A stretch of 64,000 nucleotides of DNA from Glutinoglossum americanum (Eukaryota; Ascomycota; Geoglossomycetes; Geoglossales; Geoglossaceae). Within the stretch, counting starts at the first letter, position 1; each line of letters begins with the position of its first letter. Shown here piece after piece: positions 17,982-30,723 of the stretch. Location of the stretch: the NCBI GenBank assembly GCA_020080175.1, contig JAGHQL010000050.1, positions 1 to 64,000 on the forward strand. Direction: 5' to 3'. Both the position numbers and the translations under genes were made by a program. The notes below the pieces were generated by a model. It saw only the letters and a program-made list of their open reading frames with translations. It was not told the DNA's origin and did no database searches.

Positions 17982-19454
17982 CTAGTACATAGTCGAGGTG
18001 ATGAACTGACTGTATCTCAATGTTGCCGGCGTAGACAAGGGCTAGAACGGGACGTGGCGATGTGCCGAAACTCCGCCTTAATGGGGATTTAGAGGTGGAA
18101 CAGTTCACCGCGACTCCAAGGCCTTTTTCCGGTACAAGGTCAGTCCACTGTTGGGCGGGACGTGAAGATCCAAAGCTTAGTTTGTGCCGAGAGCGAGTCT
18201 CGGTCACCTGATCTACGAGACAGCAGCGTTTAAAGGCGATGGGTCGATGCCGTCAAACGCGCGCGCAGCTGGGCGTTTTTCCAAGCCCAGTGACAAATTA
18301 GACCTCGATGGGTCCTGGCCTTCAAAAGTTGAACGTGGCAGGATCTCTCTCCTACGCAGTAGACGCTCTCGTACGACGACGGGCGCTCTTCTGGAGGACC
18401 CCTACACAAGGAATATGCGCCTTCCGCAGAGACGTTCTCGAACGCCGTTGGAACCGGTAGAGCGACGTGTGGTTGAAAGATCGGATGATACAAGAAAAAG
18501 AAGTAAGAAACGATTCGATATGAGAGCGCGCGCTGCACAGAGGTGACAGAAGTCGACAGAGGTCGGAGCCAAGATGAGGCCCAGCGCACTGATGATGAGG
18601 ATCGGTCGTTTTGCGTGAGATATGTTGAAGGTAGGACTGGGATGATCTCTCTCTCGTCAAAGGTAGAGAAGAGAGCGACTAAGTCAGGTTGATCCTAGTC
18701 TCGCGTCTCCAAATCCCATCTTGCAGGAGCAAGCGAAAGCCGCAACTTGACCCCAGCCGCAGGGTTGTTTCGATGAAAATGTGTGACGGGTGGCGCCGAT
18801 TGGTCCACAGGTTTCCAGGCTGACAACTCCCGTAGCGCGGCTGCCTCTCCGATAGGACTCTATGCACATACAAGCAAGTACAACATGTATAGTATACGCT
18901 GCACTACTCTACTGTACTCTACTGTGTCCTGCCGCATCTTGTGCGTATTGCTTCCGAGCACTGGAGTTGGCCTATGTAACCCTACAGAGGAGACGCCGCG
19001 GAAAAACTCTATGTAGGTACGACGTAGTACTCCGCACACCCTTTCGTTATTATTGCCCTAGCACACGTGTCTGGTGTCACGCAGTGGGGGTTTTTAGAGC
19101 TGCACGGAAGGTAGCTCTGCATGCATGGGTCTGGTACCGTTCCTTGCAAGGCGCCTCTGATTCGCCAGCGGCAACGGATACGGGCTGAGGATGCACGTCT
19201 CCCTTCGACATGGTTTTTCATCCAAATGGTTGCTCATCTTGGAACAGCATGCTTTCAATCTCTCTGTAACGTCGAAATTGCATAGACCAGTAGTTCACTT
19301 TTTGACACAACCCGCCCGTCCTTTAGGCTCTACTTTGCCCGTTTCTCACCCAGCCGCACTTCGAGGGCACACAGCCGTACCAGCAGGAAATTACACTGCC
19401 GGAATTAGCCCCCCCTGCACGGTATCGTTGTGGCGCCTGCAAGATCAAGATCCA
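17982..19454. other. Divergent promoter region SNT1 / DHS
   Basis: About 1.47 kb between two start codons facing away from each other. It should hold both promoters and 5' UTRs. Open frames are short, without domains. No RNA gene or repeat of note was seen. Confidence 0.5.
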
Positions 19455-20744
19455 ATGTCAACAACTGAAACACCAAACGGGGCTCCGGAGCCTAGGCGTG
19501 ACTGTGTCGCGCCCGCGACAGCGACAGATGCCGTGCTGAAAGCTTCTGAGCCGTTGCCAGAGGGCTCGAGGCCGGTTCGCGGTGTGGAATTCAATGAGTA
19601 CAAGGAGAGGGGTGGGCGCATCACGGTGGAGGAGTTGGTCGGAGGGATGGCGGGGATGGGCTTTCAGGCTAGCGCCGTCGCGGAGGCGGTGAGGATTGTT
19701 GAAGATATGGTTTGTGGCTTGCTACTCCGCCAATCATCATACCTTGCCGTCTTCCCATCCATCGATCTGTCCTGACATACTAATCAGCGCACTTGGCATG
19801 ACCCTGAATCCTCCCAAGGAACCACAATCTTCCTCGGCTACACCAGCAACCTCATATCCTCTGGCCTCCGCGAAACCATCCGTTACCTCGCTGAACATCG
19901 CCACGTCTCCGCCATCGTCACCACCGCTGGCGGTATTGAAGAGGATCTCATCAAATGCCTCGCTCCCACATACCTTGGCGAGTTCACCACCCCTGGTGCC
20001 CGGCTGCGCGCTCAAGGCCTCAATCGAATAGGCAATCTGATTGTCCCGAATAGCAACTACTGCGCGTTTGAGGATTGGGTCGTTCCTATATTGGATCGGA
20101 TGCTGGAGGAGCAGGAGGATAGCAAAAAGAGAGGTGGCGAGGAACCGCTAGTCTGGACTCCAAGTAAAGTTATTCACCGTCTAGGCGTCGAGATCGATGA
20201 CCCAAGCTCCGTCCTATACTGGGCTGCCAAGAACCAAATACCCATCTTCTGCCCGGCTCTCACGGATGGTTCGTTGGGAGATATGCTCTATTTCCACACT
20301 TTTCGATCCTCGCCCTTACAACTCCGCATCGATATTGTCGAAGACATCCGCAAGATCAACACCATCGCGGTGCGAGCGAAACGCGCTGGCATTGTTATCC
20401 TAGGCGGAGGCGTAGTGAAACACCATATTGCGAATGCGTGTCTGATGAGGAATGGAGCTGAGAGCGCGGTATACGTGAATACGGCGCAGGAGTTTGACGG
20501 AAGTGATGCGGGTGCAAGACCGGATGAGGCGGTTAGTTGGGGGAAGATCAAGGCTGGTGGAGATACCGTGAAGGTTTACCTCTTTTCTCCAGATCTACGT
20601 TGGCTCATATGATGGGCAGTTTGTGCTGATAATGTGATGTTTTTTAAGGTCTACGCCGAGGCTACGGTTGTCTTCCCACTTATCGTAGCGGCTACCTTTG
20701 CGAAGCAGAAACCGAAATCAAATACGGCTCCGGCAAACCCATGA
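19455..20744 (+). CDS. DYS1: Deoxyhypusine synthase
   Basis: Exons 19455-19709, 19788-20573 and 20649-20744, giving 378 aa, the usual family size. It transfers an aminobutyl group from spermidine to a lysine of eIF5A, the first step of hypusine formation, in the cytosol. Diagnostic stretches are intact: [99 protein letters not shown]; the active-site lysine follows in SWGKIKAG. The N-terminus [17 protein letters not shown] is also typical. The first donor is the less usual GTTTGT, but joining after ATG to CGC restores EDM|RTWHDP, which is conserved. The ATG chosen is preceded by an open frame, so a longer N-terminus cannot be excluded, though homologues start about here. Confidence 0.95.
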
Positions 20745-21694
20745 TAGCATCGACTGCCCTTCTAAACGACACTCTGTTACCCCCGCGATATATCAGCATA
20801 AACTTTGTCTAGCAGCTAGCTAGCCAGCTCAAGATAACCGAAACTTGTGGGAAATGAGAACTTGGAGAGCGACGTGTAGCGCCCCAAACTTGTGCTATTA
20901 TACTTGCTACCAGTCCCTCTTTATGGACTATAGACTCCACACTCAGCCGCGACAGGCCGCCTCTACCTATAGTCGGGGTTCACATATAAATACCGCCGCG
21001 ACTGCTAACGCAACGCCTAAAACCACCAGGATCGATCACCCGAGAGCACTGCGCCCTAAACAAAGCGCTGGTGCTTAGACAGGCTGTCATTCCGGAACCT
21101 AGAGTGTTTGTGTTAGACCGGTAATATCACTTTTGACGTTAATAGTCAACATAAACCGTAAATAGCATTCAGATATCAGTGAGGCTTTTTTTCTTTTTTC
21201 GTAGTGGCCTGCATAAAGCTTACTGCACCACAATTCCCGCACCTGCTCGATCCGGCTCTGCGTGGAGGTACATATACGACAAAAGAATACCCTAGCTCTC
21301 CTAATTTGTATATATACCTTCCTCTCCTTTCCACACGGCCTCAGAACCCTCCCCTTCCCCCCGCGAAACACCTCATGACGTCATACATCACCACCGGCAA
21401 CCCATCCATAACTCTAGTACGTACGTTACAAAAGGGAAGAAGAAGAGTTTCATCCCCGCCCAATTCGAAGCGTCCCCTCAATGTGCAAAGTATATATTCC
21501 AGAAGCGAGGTTTTAAAATTCAGAAAATAGCTCCCTCAATCATTCTCAGTCTGCTTTTATGTGTGATCATGTGTAGGCGCTGCACACACGTCAACCGATT
21601 ATTCCCAAAACCGCAACTAACAACATAGTCACGAATCCAATCTGGTGCAGGAAATCTCGATCAGCTGCCCGAAAAGCCTGCCAGCAAAATCCCC
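20745..21694. other. Intergenic between convergent genes
   Basis: About 950 bases between the stops of DHS and the aminotransferase. It is AT-rich in parts (21100-21340) with short domain-free open frames. No gene or repeat is supported; 3' UTRs are expected at both ends. Confidence 0.5.
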
Positions 21695-23664
21695 TCACCC
21701 CTTCATCCTCCTTATCACACACGCCAACCTCTCCACTCCCTCAACCAGCCTCCCCTCCTCCTCCCACGCAAAACAGAGCCTCAACTCCCTCGTAAACCTC
21801 GCCCCCTCCTCATCCCCCTTCACCTCGAACATTTCCCCAAACGTTACAATTAAATTCTCCTCTTCTAGTGCCCGCCGCGAGAGCTCTTTGCCCGTCAATG
21901 GCGGGGGTAGGGTGAGCCAGACGAAGTATCCCCCGACGATTTCGCGAGCGGGTTGGGATTGAAGGGTTAGGCCGAGGGGAAGAAGGTACGTTGTTATAGC
22001 TACCAGGAGAGTGCGGTAGTTGGTGGCATAGAAAGGCTGAAGGGTGCGTAGGATGTGGTGGTGGAGGGTGCGGGATTGTAAGAGTTGGAAGATGAACGTG
22101 GCTGTCAGTTGGGAGGCCGCACCGCCGGATTTGGTAGAGCCCCTAGCTTAGTTGTTAGCGCGTTCATATTTAGTAAATCCTGTCCAGGGGATTGAGGTAT
22201 GTACGTCAAAGATAGGGCAAATGTGAACTTGTCTGTGCCTTCGTTCCACCCCGTTCGAACACCCGGCCCTATGATCTTGCTGAAAGAGCCGTTACTAGCA
22301 ACGTTCCCAAATCCATCAGCCCCTCCTCGTTCAGCTCCGCCATCCAGTTCCCGGTCGATGTCTACTAGTCGGGGCAATACAGCTTTGCCCCAATTTATTG
22401 CTGAATCTACCTCCTCTGAGACAGACCATTGGAGAAAGTCGTATACGTCGTCGGTGATGATTAGAGCGTCATAATCTCGAGCGAGATGGACCAGCTCTGA
22501 TCGTCGGGCGAGAGACATTGTCTTGGATGACGGGTTGGAAAACGTAGGGACGGCGTAGATGATGTGGCTGTATATTTTACCCCATGGTCTGTTGGGTTTG
22601 ATAGTCTAGGAATAAGGTGCTTGATTAGCTACATGTATTATGTAAACGTGGAGATCAAGGAAATAAGGCTCGAGCAAATACAAGATATCGAGGTGGATGA
22701 AGGTTCGCACAACGGTGCTTAGGTGGTGCTTCTGGTGTGACTACATATCCTTAGTCTCTCTTTAGACCGTCTAGAGATCACAGAAGAGTCTAACATCTAG
22801 TTAGCAGGTCTTGAGGTCCATCTCCCAACACCAAATGAAACAGCCATTGTCAGCGCCCTTATGACACCCAACGTCGCACCGCTGTCAGGAGCTCTACATC
22901 TATATATCTCCGAAAATGCCTGAGAAAAATGTATACCCTAGGACTCCAGCACCTCCAAGTGCTTGAGGGTCCAGTATACGCACTTCAGAGCTTACACGTC
23001 TGCGATCATCGGAACACGATTATGAAACGTGTACGCTCAAGGGCCCCATTGCTTCCAAGGGCCCGAAAATCTGAAACATTCCTCGGGAGTGTATGCTGCA
23101 CAACTCCAGAGCACTCAAACATTGAAAACTCGGAAAATGTGCTTGGAACATATCCTACTCTGAGGAAATTCTTCTCACAGGCTTGTCATTCCCTTCCAGC
23201 CGCGCCGCCGCCTCACTCTTCAGGATCGCCTGTCCCAGAAACCTCATATCAATTCCCTCCTCATCCTCCGGCACAGCTCTCAACTTACCAGCAAACCCAG
23301 AGTCCTCGAAAATCCCACACGCTAGGTAGTAAGTTGGTGCAACCATCCAGACATTCCTGGTATATAGTGGATCCGAGAAAGCTTGGAGAATGCATGCAAG
23401 ATTCTGACTCGCGCCGCCAGTAATGCAGATCCTGCCTGACAGGATAGGGTTGCTTGGGGCATAGAATTTAGTGAGCCATTTTGCAATTTCTTCTCTTAAA
23501 GGCTCGTAACCTAGATCCGGGCCATATAATAGTCCTGGGATTGCTATGGAGGGGTTGGATAGAACAGTGTCAGCAGCTGCTTTGATATGGGCGACTGGTA
23601 ATAGGCTTGGGTTCGGCCAGCCTCTCTTGAAGTTAATTTGCTGCTTAGGAAATTTTGAGGCCAT
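21695..23664 (-). CDS. PLP-dependent class I/II aminotransferase
   Basis: Exons 23664-23179, 22605-22205 and 22142-21695, giving 444 aa. The fold-type I aminotransferase signature is complete. It has the N-terminal NFKRGWPNPSLLP, the cofactor-loop GGASQNLACILQAF, VPTFSNPSSKTM before the central domain, the PLP-ring contact DALIITDDVYDFLQW (Asp and Tyr), the Schiff-base lysine in GSFSKIIGPGVRTGW, and a C-terminal ...FVWLTLPPPL domain. It resembles the fungal aminotransferases often called 2-aminoadipate- or valine-pyruvate-like; the amino-acid substrate cannot be told from sequence. The first intron is 573 nt, far larger than any other in the window, but donor (GTGAGA, 23178) and acceptor (CCTAG, 22606-22610) phases match and restore a conserved KPNRPWGKIYSHIIY stretch. 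Confidence 0.88.
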
Positions 23665-24882
23665 GATTGCGAATGATTTGCAATGTTGAATGGAAAACGG
23701 GCGAATATGTGACTATCCGGCTAGCGTCGGGCCGTGATGTAAGCGCTTTTCATCTTTTCGGAGGACGAAGTCGTACAAGCACAGATATGTAACTCCGTTT
23801 GGGTTAGAAGAATAAAGTTCCGCCAGTTGCATCTTCGATTCAATCCATTGACTAATATCGTTTTACTCTGCATCTGCTTGCCCAGTTGAACGCAATCGGA
23901 AGATATTTTTCCTGTGCCTCTGCGATTTTGAGACGTAGCTTATCCCACTTAGAAGAGATACCCTGATAGGATTGAAATTTCGGTGCCCCAACTCTGGGTA
24001 GTCTCCTTCCCTGTATCTTCTTGCTAGACTATACTCTTACTCCACCTTAAATGTTAGCACACACGCCATCTCCAAATGCCGGATTCGAGTCTGGGTATTG
24101 CCTCCTAGTCTGAGCCCTAGCTAGGGGAGAAATGCATACGTAAGTATAGAAATAGGTCGGTTGCGCTGTCATTTCCTTGGCTAGATATCTGTCGGTGCGG
24201 TTCGGTACAGGAAGGATATTGGGGGTAGCCTGTGGTCCAGAACGAGATAAGTAAGGAGGTAGCTCGAGAGACATATAGAACTGGGTATATACAGCTATAC
24301 GGAAACAGTCGTCGCGGCAGAAACAATCTATCTATGCAATATACCTAGATCCATGCGAGGCCACCTCCTACCTAAATGCACCAAGCGAGGTTCGGTATGT
24401 GCACGACACATAGCGCCGAGTACGCAAACCGTACAGTAAAACCCTATCAGCAAAGCTGCTCGACTAGCCTGGGGAAATAAATCGATGTCCCGTAGGCTCC
24501 AAAGTGTGTGTCATCGTAGACAGACAACCTAGAAGTCTGCAGACTGCCTGATGTTGCCTGCTCACTCACTCAACACAAAAACGGTCATAAACATGATATT
24601 TGTGACTTTCTGGACGAAATCTCGTTTCTGCTTGGGCAGTGCCCATGGGTAGCAGTCATGCCCCAACTAGGAACGCCTGATGATTGAGGAAAGGAGCGTT
24701 ATCTGCCAATCCTTATGCGTGCGCTCAACCACCAAAGTTCCTTTACAGCGACATCTACATTTTGCCACCTGGGTGGTCGGAAGATTGCAAGCATGCCCAG
24801 CCGACTCTCCAACCGGGTCCGTAACCAGCCGTTAAACCTAACTCCCCATCTCAATATTCCTATAGAGTGGTGGAATACCCTT
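23665..24882. other. Intergenic between aminotransferase and LIN1
   Basis: About 1.2 kb without a supported gene. It holds the promoter of the aminotransferase on the left and the 3' UTR of LIN1 on the right. Small open frames (for example around 24050-24330) show no domain. Nothing else was recognised. Confidence 0.5.
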
Positions 24883-26262
24883 CTATACAAAATCTGCAAC
24901 TCGAGTCCAAGATCCCCCCTGCCCCACACGTCTAAACTCCACTCCCTCACCGAAAAACCCAGCATTCTGCCACGCAACCATTGCAGGTCCCTCATATGGC
25001 CCATACGTCTCTCCTCTATCCCTGCCGTCAGTCCATTTGTACTCCCATTGCTTTGTTTCTTGAAGATCATCAATTCCCCCTCCCGGCTCTACAGCCTTAG
25101 ACGGGTCTACCCAGTCCTCGCCGGTTTCTCGCCGGTACTGACGGATTAGCAATTCGCGAGTAGCTTCATATATTTCCACTTGCCCACGAGTGAGCAAAAC
25201 ATCCGCTGATCCAGTGATAGCTTCCACATCTTCGCGTCGTCTCGTCTCAACTGGGTCTTCCGGTTCCTTTCCTGTATCAATATCCATATTATCTGCCCCC
25301 CCTCGTAGATGCTTGTTTCTGCTGTGCCACTTTGGCTTCTTTCTCTTCTCTTTCCCTTTCCCCATCCTTGCCAACGCTTCTAGGACAGTTTCGCCCTTCT
25401 CCAATCGGATAATTAAACCCTTCAGCACATCTGCAGTTACAAGGCGATCATCTTCGAGGGTTTTTCGCCTTCTCTCCTCTTCGCGTTTCTTTGCCGCCTC
25501 CGACGCACGCCTCATGTCCCTCTTTGAAACACCATCCAGCCAGCTATCATGGACAGCATCCGGGTCCTGCGCTTTCCGCACAAAATTCCCCTGCGCATCA
25601 AATCGCCCCTCTTCCATTTCATTTTTCATGTTGAATGCATCCAATTTAGGAGCATGTTTTTTAAGTCCACCAGCACCGACCTCCTCATCGATTTCCTCAT
25701 CTACCGGACCTTCATCCTCACTGCTACTGCTGTAAGTTTCTTTGGGTTTTCCGGTTGTACCCAGAGAAAAGTTGGCTGACACATGCCCGCCTGATTTGCT
25801 ACCCGCAACTTGACCCACAATTTCCTCTTCGTCTAAAAACCTCACGTCTTTCCTCTTTTTCGTTTCCGTGGCCTTCCCACCGTTGCCCACACCTCCATCA
25901 TCAGACTCTTCTTCCGCAAAAATGTCATCTTTATCCTCTACGTCTCCTTTACCATCACTACCTTTCTTTGCTTGCGAGGCCCTTGCTTCTGCCCGAGCAT
26001 CAAAACCTTCATTTGAACTATCGCTGTGATAACCATCAAGATTCACGGCATTCCTCTTCGTTCGTTGTCCGCTTTTGCCGATCTCATCGAGATCTAGAAT
26101 TGCATCCTCCTCTGGGATGTCGGGAGCAAGAGCGGAAGGATTGCGGACGTCGAAGCGGGGTTTCTTGGAGGATGGAGGTCCGCCGCCAGTTTCAAGGTGA
26201 TGGGTGCGGGCAAAAGCCTCACCTGCTCGGTTTGGCCGAGGTGCGGGTCTGAAACTTGACAT
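24883..26262 (-). CDS. LIN1: GYF-domain U5 snRNP-associated protein, LIN1/CD2BP2 family
   Basis: Single exon, 459 aa. The N-terminus is acidic and disordered with a basic KKPRFD-type motif. It includes the family-typical stretch LDLDEIGKSGQRTKRNAVNLDGYHSD, where a serine-rich acidic patch follows. The middle carries FSLGTTGKPKETYSSSSEDE, then a basic region, then a GYF domain at about 405-459: WEYKWTDGRDRGETYGPYEG, then MVAWQNAGFF. The GYF domain binds proline-rich peptides. The family links the U5 snRNP (Prp6, Prp8) to other factors and also associates with cohesin in yeast. It is divergent from UFD1, with 310 bases between the starts. Length and domain position fit the family. Confidence 0.92.
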   Translation of the reverse strand: MSSFRPAPRPNRAGEAFARTHHLETGGGPPSSKKPRFDVRNPSALAPDIPEEDAILDLDEIGKSGQRTKRNAVNLDGYHSDSSNEGFDARAEARASQAKKGSDGKGDVEDKDDIFAEEESDDGGVGNGGKATETKKRKDVRFLDEEEIVGQVAGSKSGGHVSANFSLGTTGKPKETYSSSSEDEGPVDEEIDEEVGAGGLKKHAPKLDAFNMKNEMEEGRFDAQGNFVRKAQDPDAVHDSWLDGVSKRDMRRASEAAKKREEERRRKTLEDDRLVTADVLKGLIIRLEKGETVLEALARMGKGKEKRKKPKWHSRNKHLRGGADNMDIDTGKEPEDPVETRRREDVEAITGSADVLLTRGQVEIYEATRELLIRQYRRETGEDWVDPSKAVEPGGGIDDLQETKQWEYKWTDGRDRGETYGPYEGPAMVAWQNAGFFGEGVEFRRVGQGGSWTRVADFV

Positions 26263-26572
26263 TATAGTGAAATGTGGTCAAAATGAACACACACACCGAA
26301 GCAGAGCGGTTCCGATGAGGTAGAAAACCATTTCCGGATTAGGATAAGTGATATCGTGCGGCTCTGCGTGCGTCATCATATCTCAGAGTGCTTCGCTTAC
26401 CTTCACCACGACACTACACTCGCCTACTTCAGAGCCTGTAAGCCTAATATCGCGCCCCAGCCTAACCGCGACACCGAAGAACACAGTTAGACTCTTGCTT
26501 AAGCAAAGCCCTACCGCAATACTCTTCTTTTGATAGCGCAGATTAACAAAGCTCTATTGTCGATTTATCAAC
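26263..26572. promoter_or_regulatory. Shared promoter region LIN1 / UFD1
   Basis: 310 bases between two divergent start codons, so both genes must start transcription here or very near. No clear TATA box was seen; the AT-poor sequence is typical of a housekeeping divergent promoter. Confidence 0.5.
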
Positions 26573-27932
26573 ATGGTGAGTGCGTTTTCCACGCTCCCGC
26601 TTTCATCACTAATATATCTTTAAGTTTGGCGGCAATTTCTACGACAATGAAGATCTTTTGCATCCATCTCTCCGACATGCGCACTCCGGGGTACCTCGTC
26701 GGTTTGACGAGTTCTATAGGTGCTATCCGGTTGCAATGTTACCTGGCCCAGAGCGCGACAATGTGAACCACGGCGGGAAGGTTATCATGCCACCAAGTGC
26801 GTTGGACAAACTTACAAGATTACATATTACGTATCCCATGCTCTTCGAGCTCATCAACGGTGCGAAGGAGAGAATGACACACGCTGGCGTTTTGGAGTTC
26901 ATTGCTGAAGAAGGCAAGATCTATCTACCTTTCTGGGTATGTATCTACTCAGTCTGTTAAATAACTTGCACCTGTTCCCGGTTACGATGTTAGTAAGCGA
27001 TTGTGAAGCGATTCACTAATCCACTTTCACAGATTATGCAAACTCTCCTCCTCGAACCGGGCGATCTAATCCAAATAAAATCAACCGACCTTCCCTCGGG
27101 GTCATTTATCAAGCTCCAACCCCAAAGCACCTCTTTCCTTGATATATCAGATCCTAAAGCCGTTCTCGAAAATGCAATGCGCAACTTCTCCGCGCTGTCA
27201 AAGGGGGATGTCTTTTCCTTCGCCTATAACGACCAGATCTTCGAAATCGCTGTGCTAGAAGTAAAGCCCGAAACCGATAAGCATGCCATCAGTGTCCTCG
27301 AAACTGATATCGAGGTTGACTTTGCGCCTCCCGTTGGATATGTAGAACCTAGTCGTAGTAACACATCTACGCCTGCCAGTGGACGGGGTATCTTAGGAGC
27401 TCTACCTCATGGTGGAATGCTACACAACCAAGGCTCTATGGCCCAAGCCATCAACTACTCATCCATCGCCCCATCATCGACAGCGGCTGCTACGGGTGGG
27501 AAAGCCGCATCTTCGAACTTCTTGCTTAGCGGACACCGATTGTCAGGCAAAAAGGGTAGCAAGGCCTCAACGCCGCAAGGTAAACCATCCACCCCTGTCG
27601 CCGGGACTTCATCCAATCCTCTTCTTTCAGCATTGCCCACGGTGCCCAGAAAGACAAATGGCCCCCAGCCGCTCCGGTTGCCCCCAGGAAAGCTCTTTTT
27701 TGGATATGAGATCAAGCCGCTGCGAAACAAAGATAGCGCGATGGCAGAGAAGGAGAACGAGCAACAGCAGCCGAGATTTCAGGGTTCTGGCCAGACCCTG
27801 AGGTCGGGTTTAAAGCGCAAAGGGGACAGCACGGCAAATTCGGATGCTGAGGAGAAGGGCAAAGGCAAGGGGAAGAGTGTGGAGAAAAAGGAGAGTCAGG
27901 GCCAAAGGCTTGGAGGCAGGAATTTGAAGTAA
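26573..27932 (+). CDS. UFD1: Ubiquitin fusion degradation protein 1 (Cdc48/p97 cofactor)
   Basis: Exons 26573-26575, 26625-26936 and 27033-27932, giving 404 aa. The first exon is just the ATG; splicing gives [21 protein letters not shown], which matches the usual UFD1 N-terminus. The double-psi barrel N-domain (about 15-195) is clear: [88 protein letters not shown]. The tail is disordered and ends in a basic run. UFD1 works with NPL4 to bring ubiquitylated proteins to the Cdc48 ATPase for extraction from membranes and chromatin. It is convergent with RVB2. Confidence 0.95.
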
Positions 27933-28292
27933 CAGTACTGAGTCTAAAGGTAGCCTCAGTTTAAGATCTTCCTCGAGGGGCGGGCGTCTGGAATCTTGGG
28001 CTCACTGCATTGCGGCGTTTCGCGGATGATCGCATGGGATCATGAATGCGGGGAAAAACCTCAAACGTACTAGCAGATTTAGTATTTGATGTCAGCATAG
28101 ATCGAACTCACCAGGCCAGCATTTTTGCTTGCATCGGTTCTACGAAATAACTACATTTTCAAACAATGCCTGCCAGCGCCGAGATGTAAACCCTATATGA
28201 GCGATCGGCTTCGGCCTTAGTATACAGTGCTTTATCCCAAGCATTTTTTCTCCGATCGTAAAGACATAAAGCGTTTAGGCCCTGTCTTGAAT
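27933..28292. other. Intergenic between convergent UFD1 and RVB2
   Basis: 360 bases that should contain both 3' UTRs. No gene or repeat was seen. Confidence 0.5.
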
Positions 28293-29946
<1,654 letters not shown>

Positions 29947-30723
29947 TTTTCAAGGATGATGCAATGTCGTTACATGTTGAAGAAAACGGTTGTGTGCTTG
30001 TCCAGGGTCAGGTAAACGCGCTCACGTGACAATATTTTCACAGCGCGCGTTGACGTCGCGGTTCACGCAAACGACTTTGCCTCTAAGCTATCTTACAAGA
30101 CAGATTAGGCTAATACTGAGCTGATTGGTTTTCTCAGTGAGAAACAGTAATTCCGTTCACAGAACATGTACGAGATCCATCCCACCTAGCCCATTTGATT
30201 AACTATTCACAATTAAAACTTTAGTGCCAATTCCGCCCGTGTGATCACATTCTACTATGTGCATGATCTCAGACTTCAGTTGTCGACGGTCGTCACCACA
30301 TCTCGAATCACTTTGAAGTCACATATATACTATACTTAGGGCCAAAGGGCTTTCTCCCCTTTGAACGGCTGACTCGGTTGAACAATCTCACATTCAGCGA
30401 CCATCCCTGACATGCTCGGTGGTTCTATACAGCTTCTATCTGTCATATAGTAGTCCCTACCAGCAACGGCTTAGAGGCTTCGGCTAGAGGCTCAAGGTTA
30501 AGATATAGATAAGCAGCAGTAGGTGAGGAAGCAGAGTAGGTATTCAGTGTCTTGCAGAGATATTAAACGTGCTCAACTGACAATGCTCGCCGAGATTCGC
30601 GGAATTCAGATTTTTGAAGCGCAAGCAGTCACCAAAATTCACCTCAATTATCGGGCGAGCTTATAGGAAACTATGGTCTTGTGAAATTTATCATATGGTG
30701 TTGTGGAGCGCAAACACCGTCAG
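29947..30723. other. Divergent promoter region RVB2 / coiled-coil gene
   Basis: 777 bases between two start codons. No gene is supported inside. A CACGTGAC word at about 30023 is a possible E-box type bHLH site near the RVB2 start. Confidence 0.45.

Noticed and set aside
18200-18660. Open frames on both strands in the SNT1 / DHS gap
   Set aside because: Arg/Ser-rich by composition, no ATG-supported gene structure and no conserved motif.
22929-23423. Plus-strand open frame across the large aminotransferase intron
   Set aside because: Half of it is antisense to the first aminotransferase exon; no domain and no start context.
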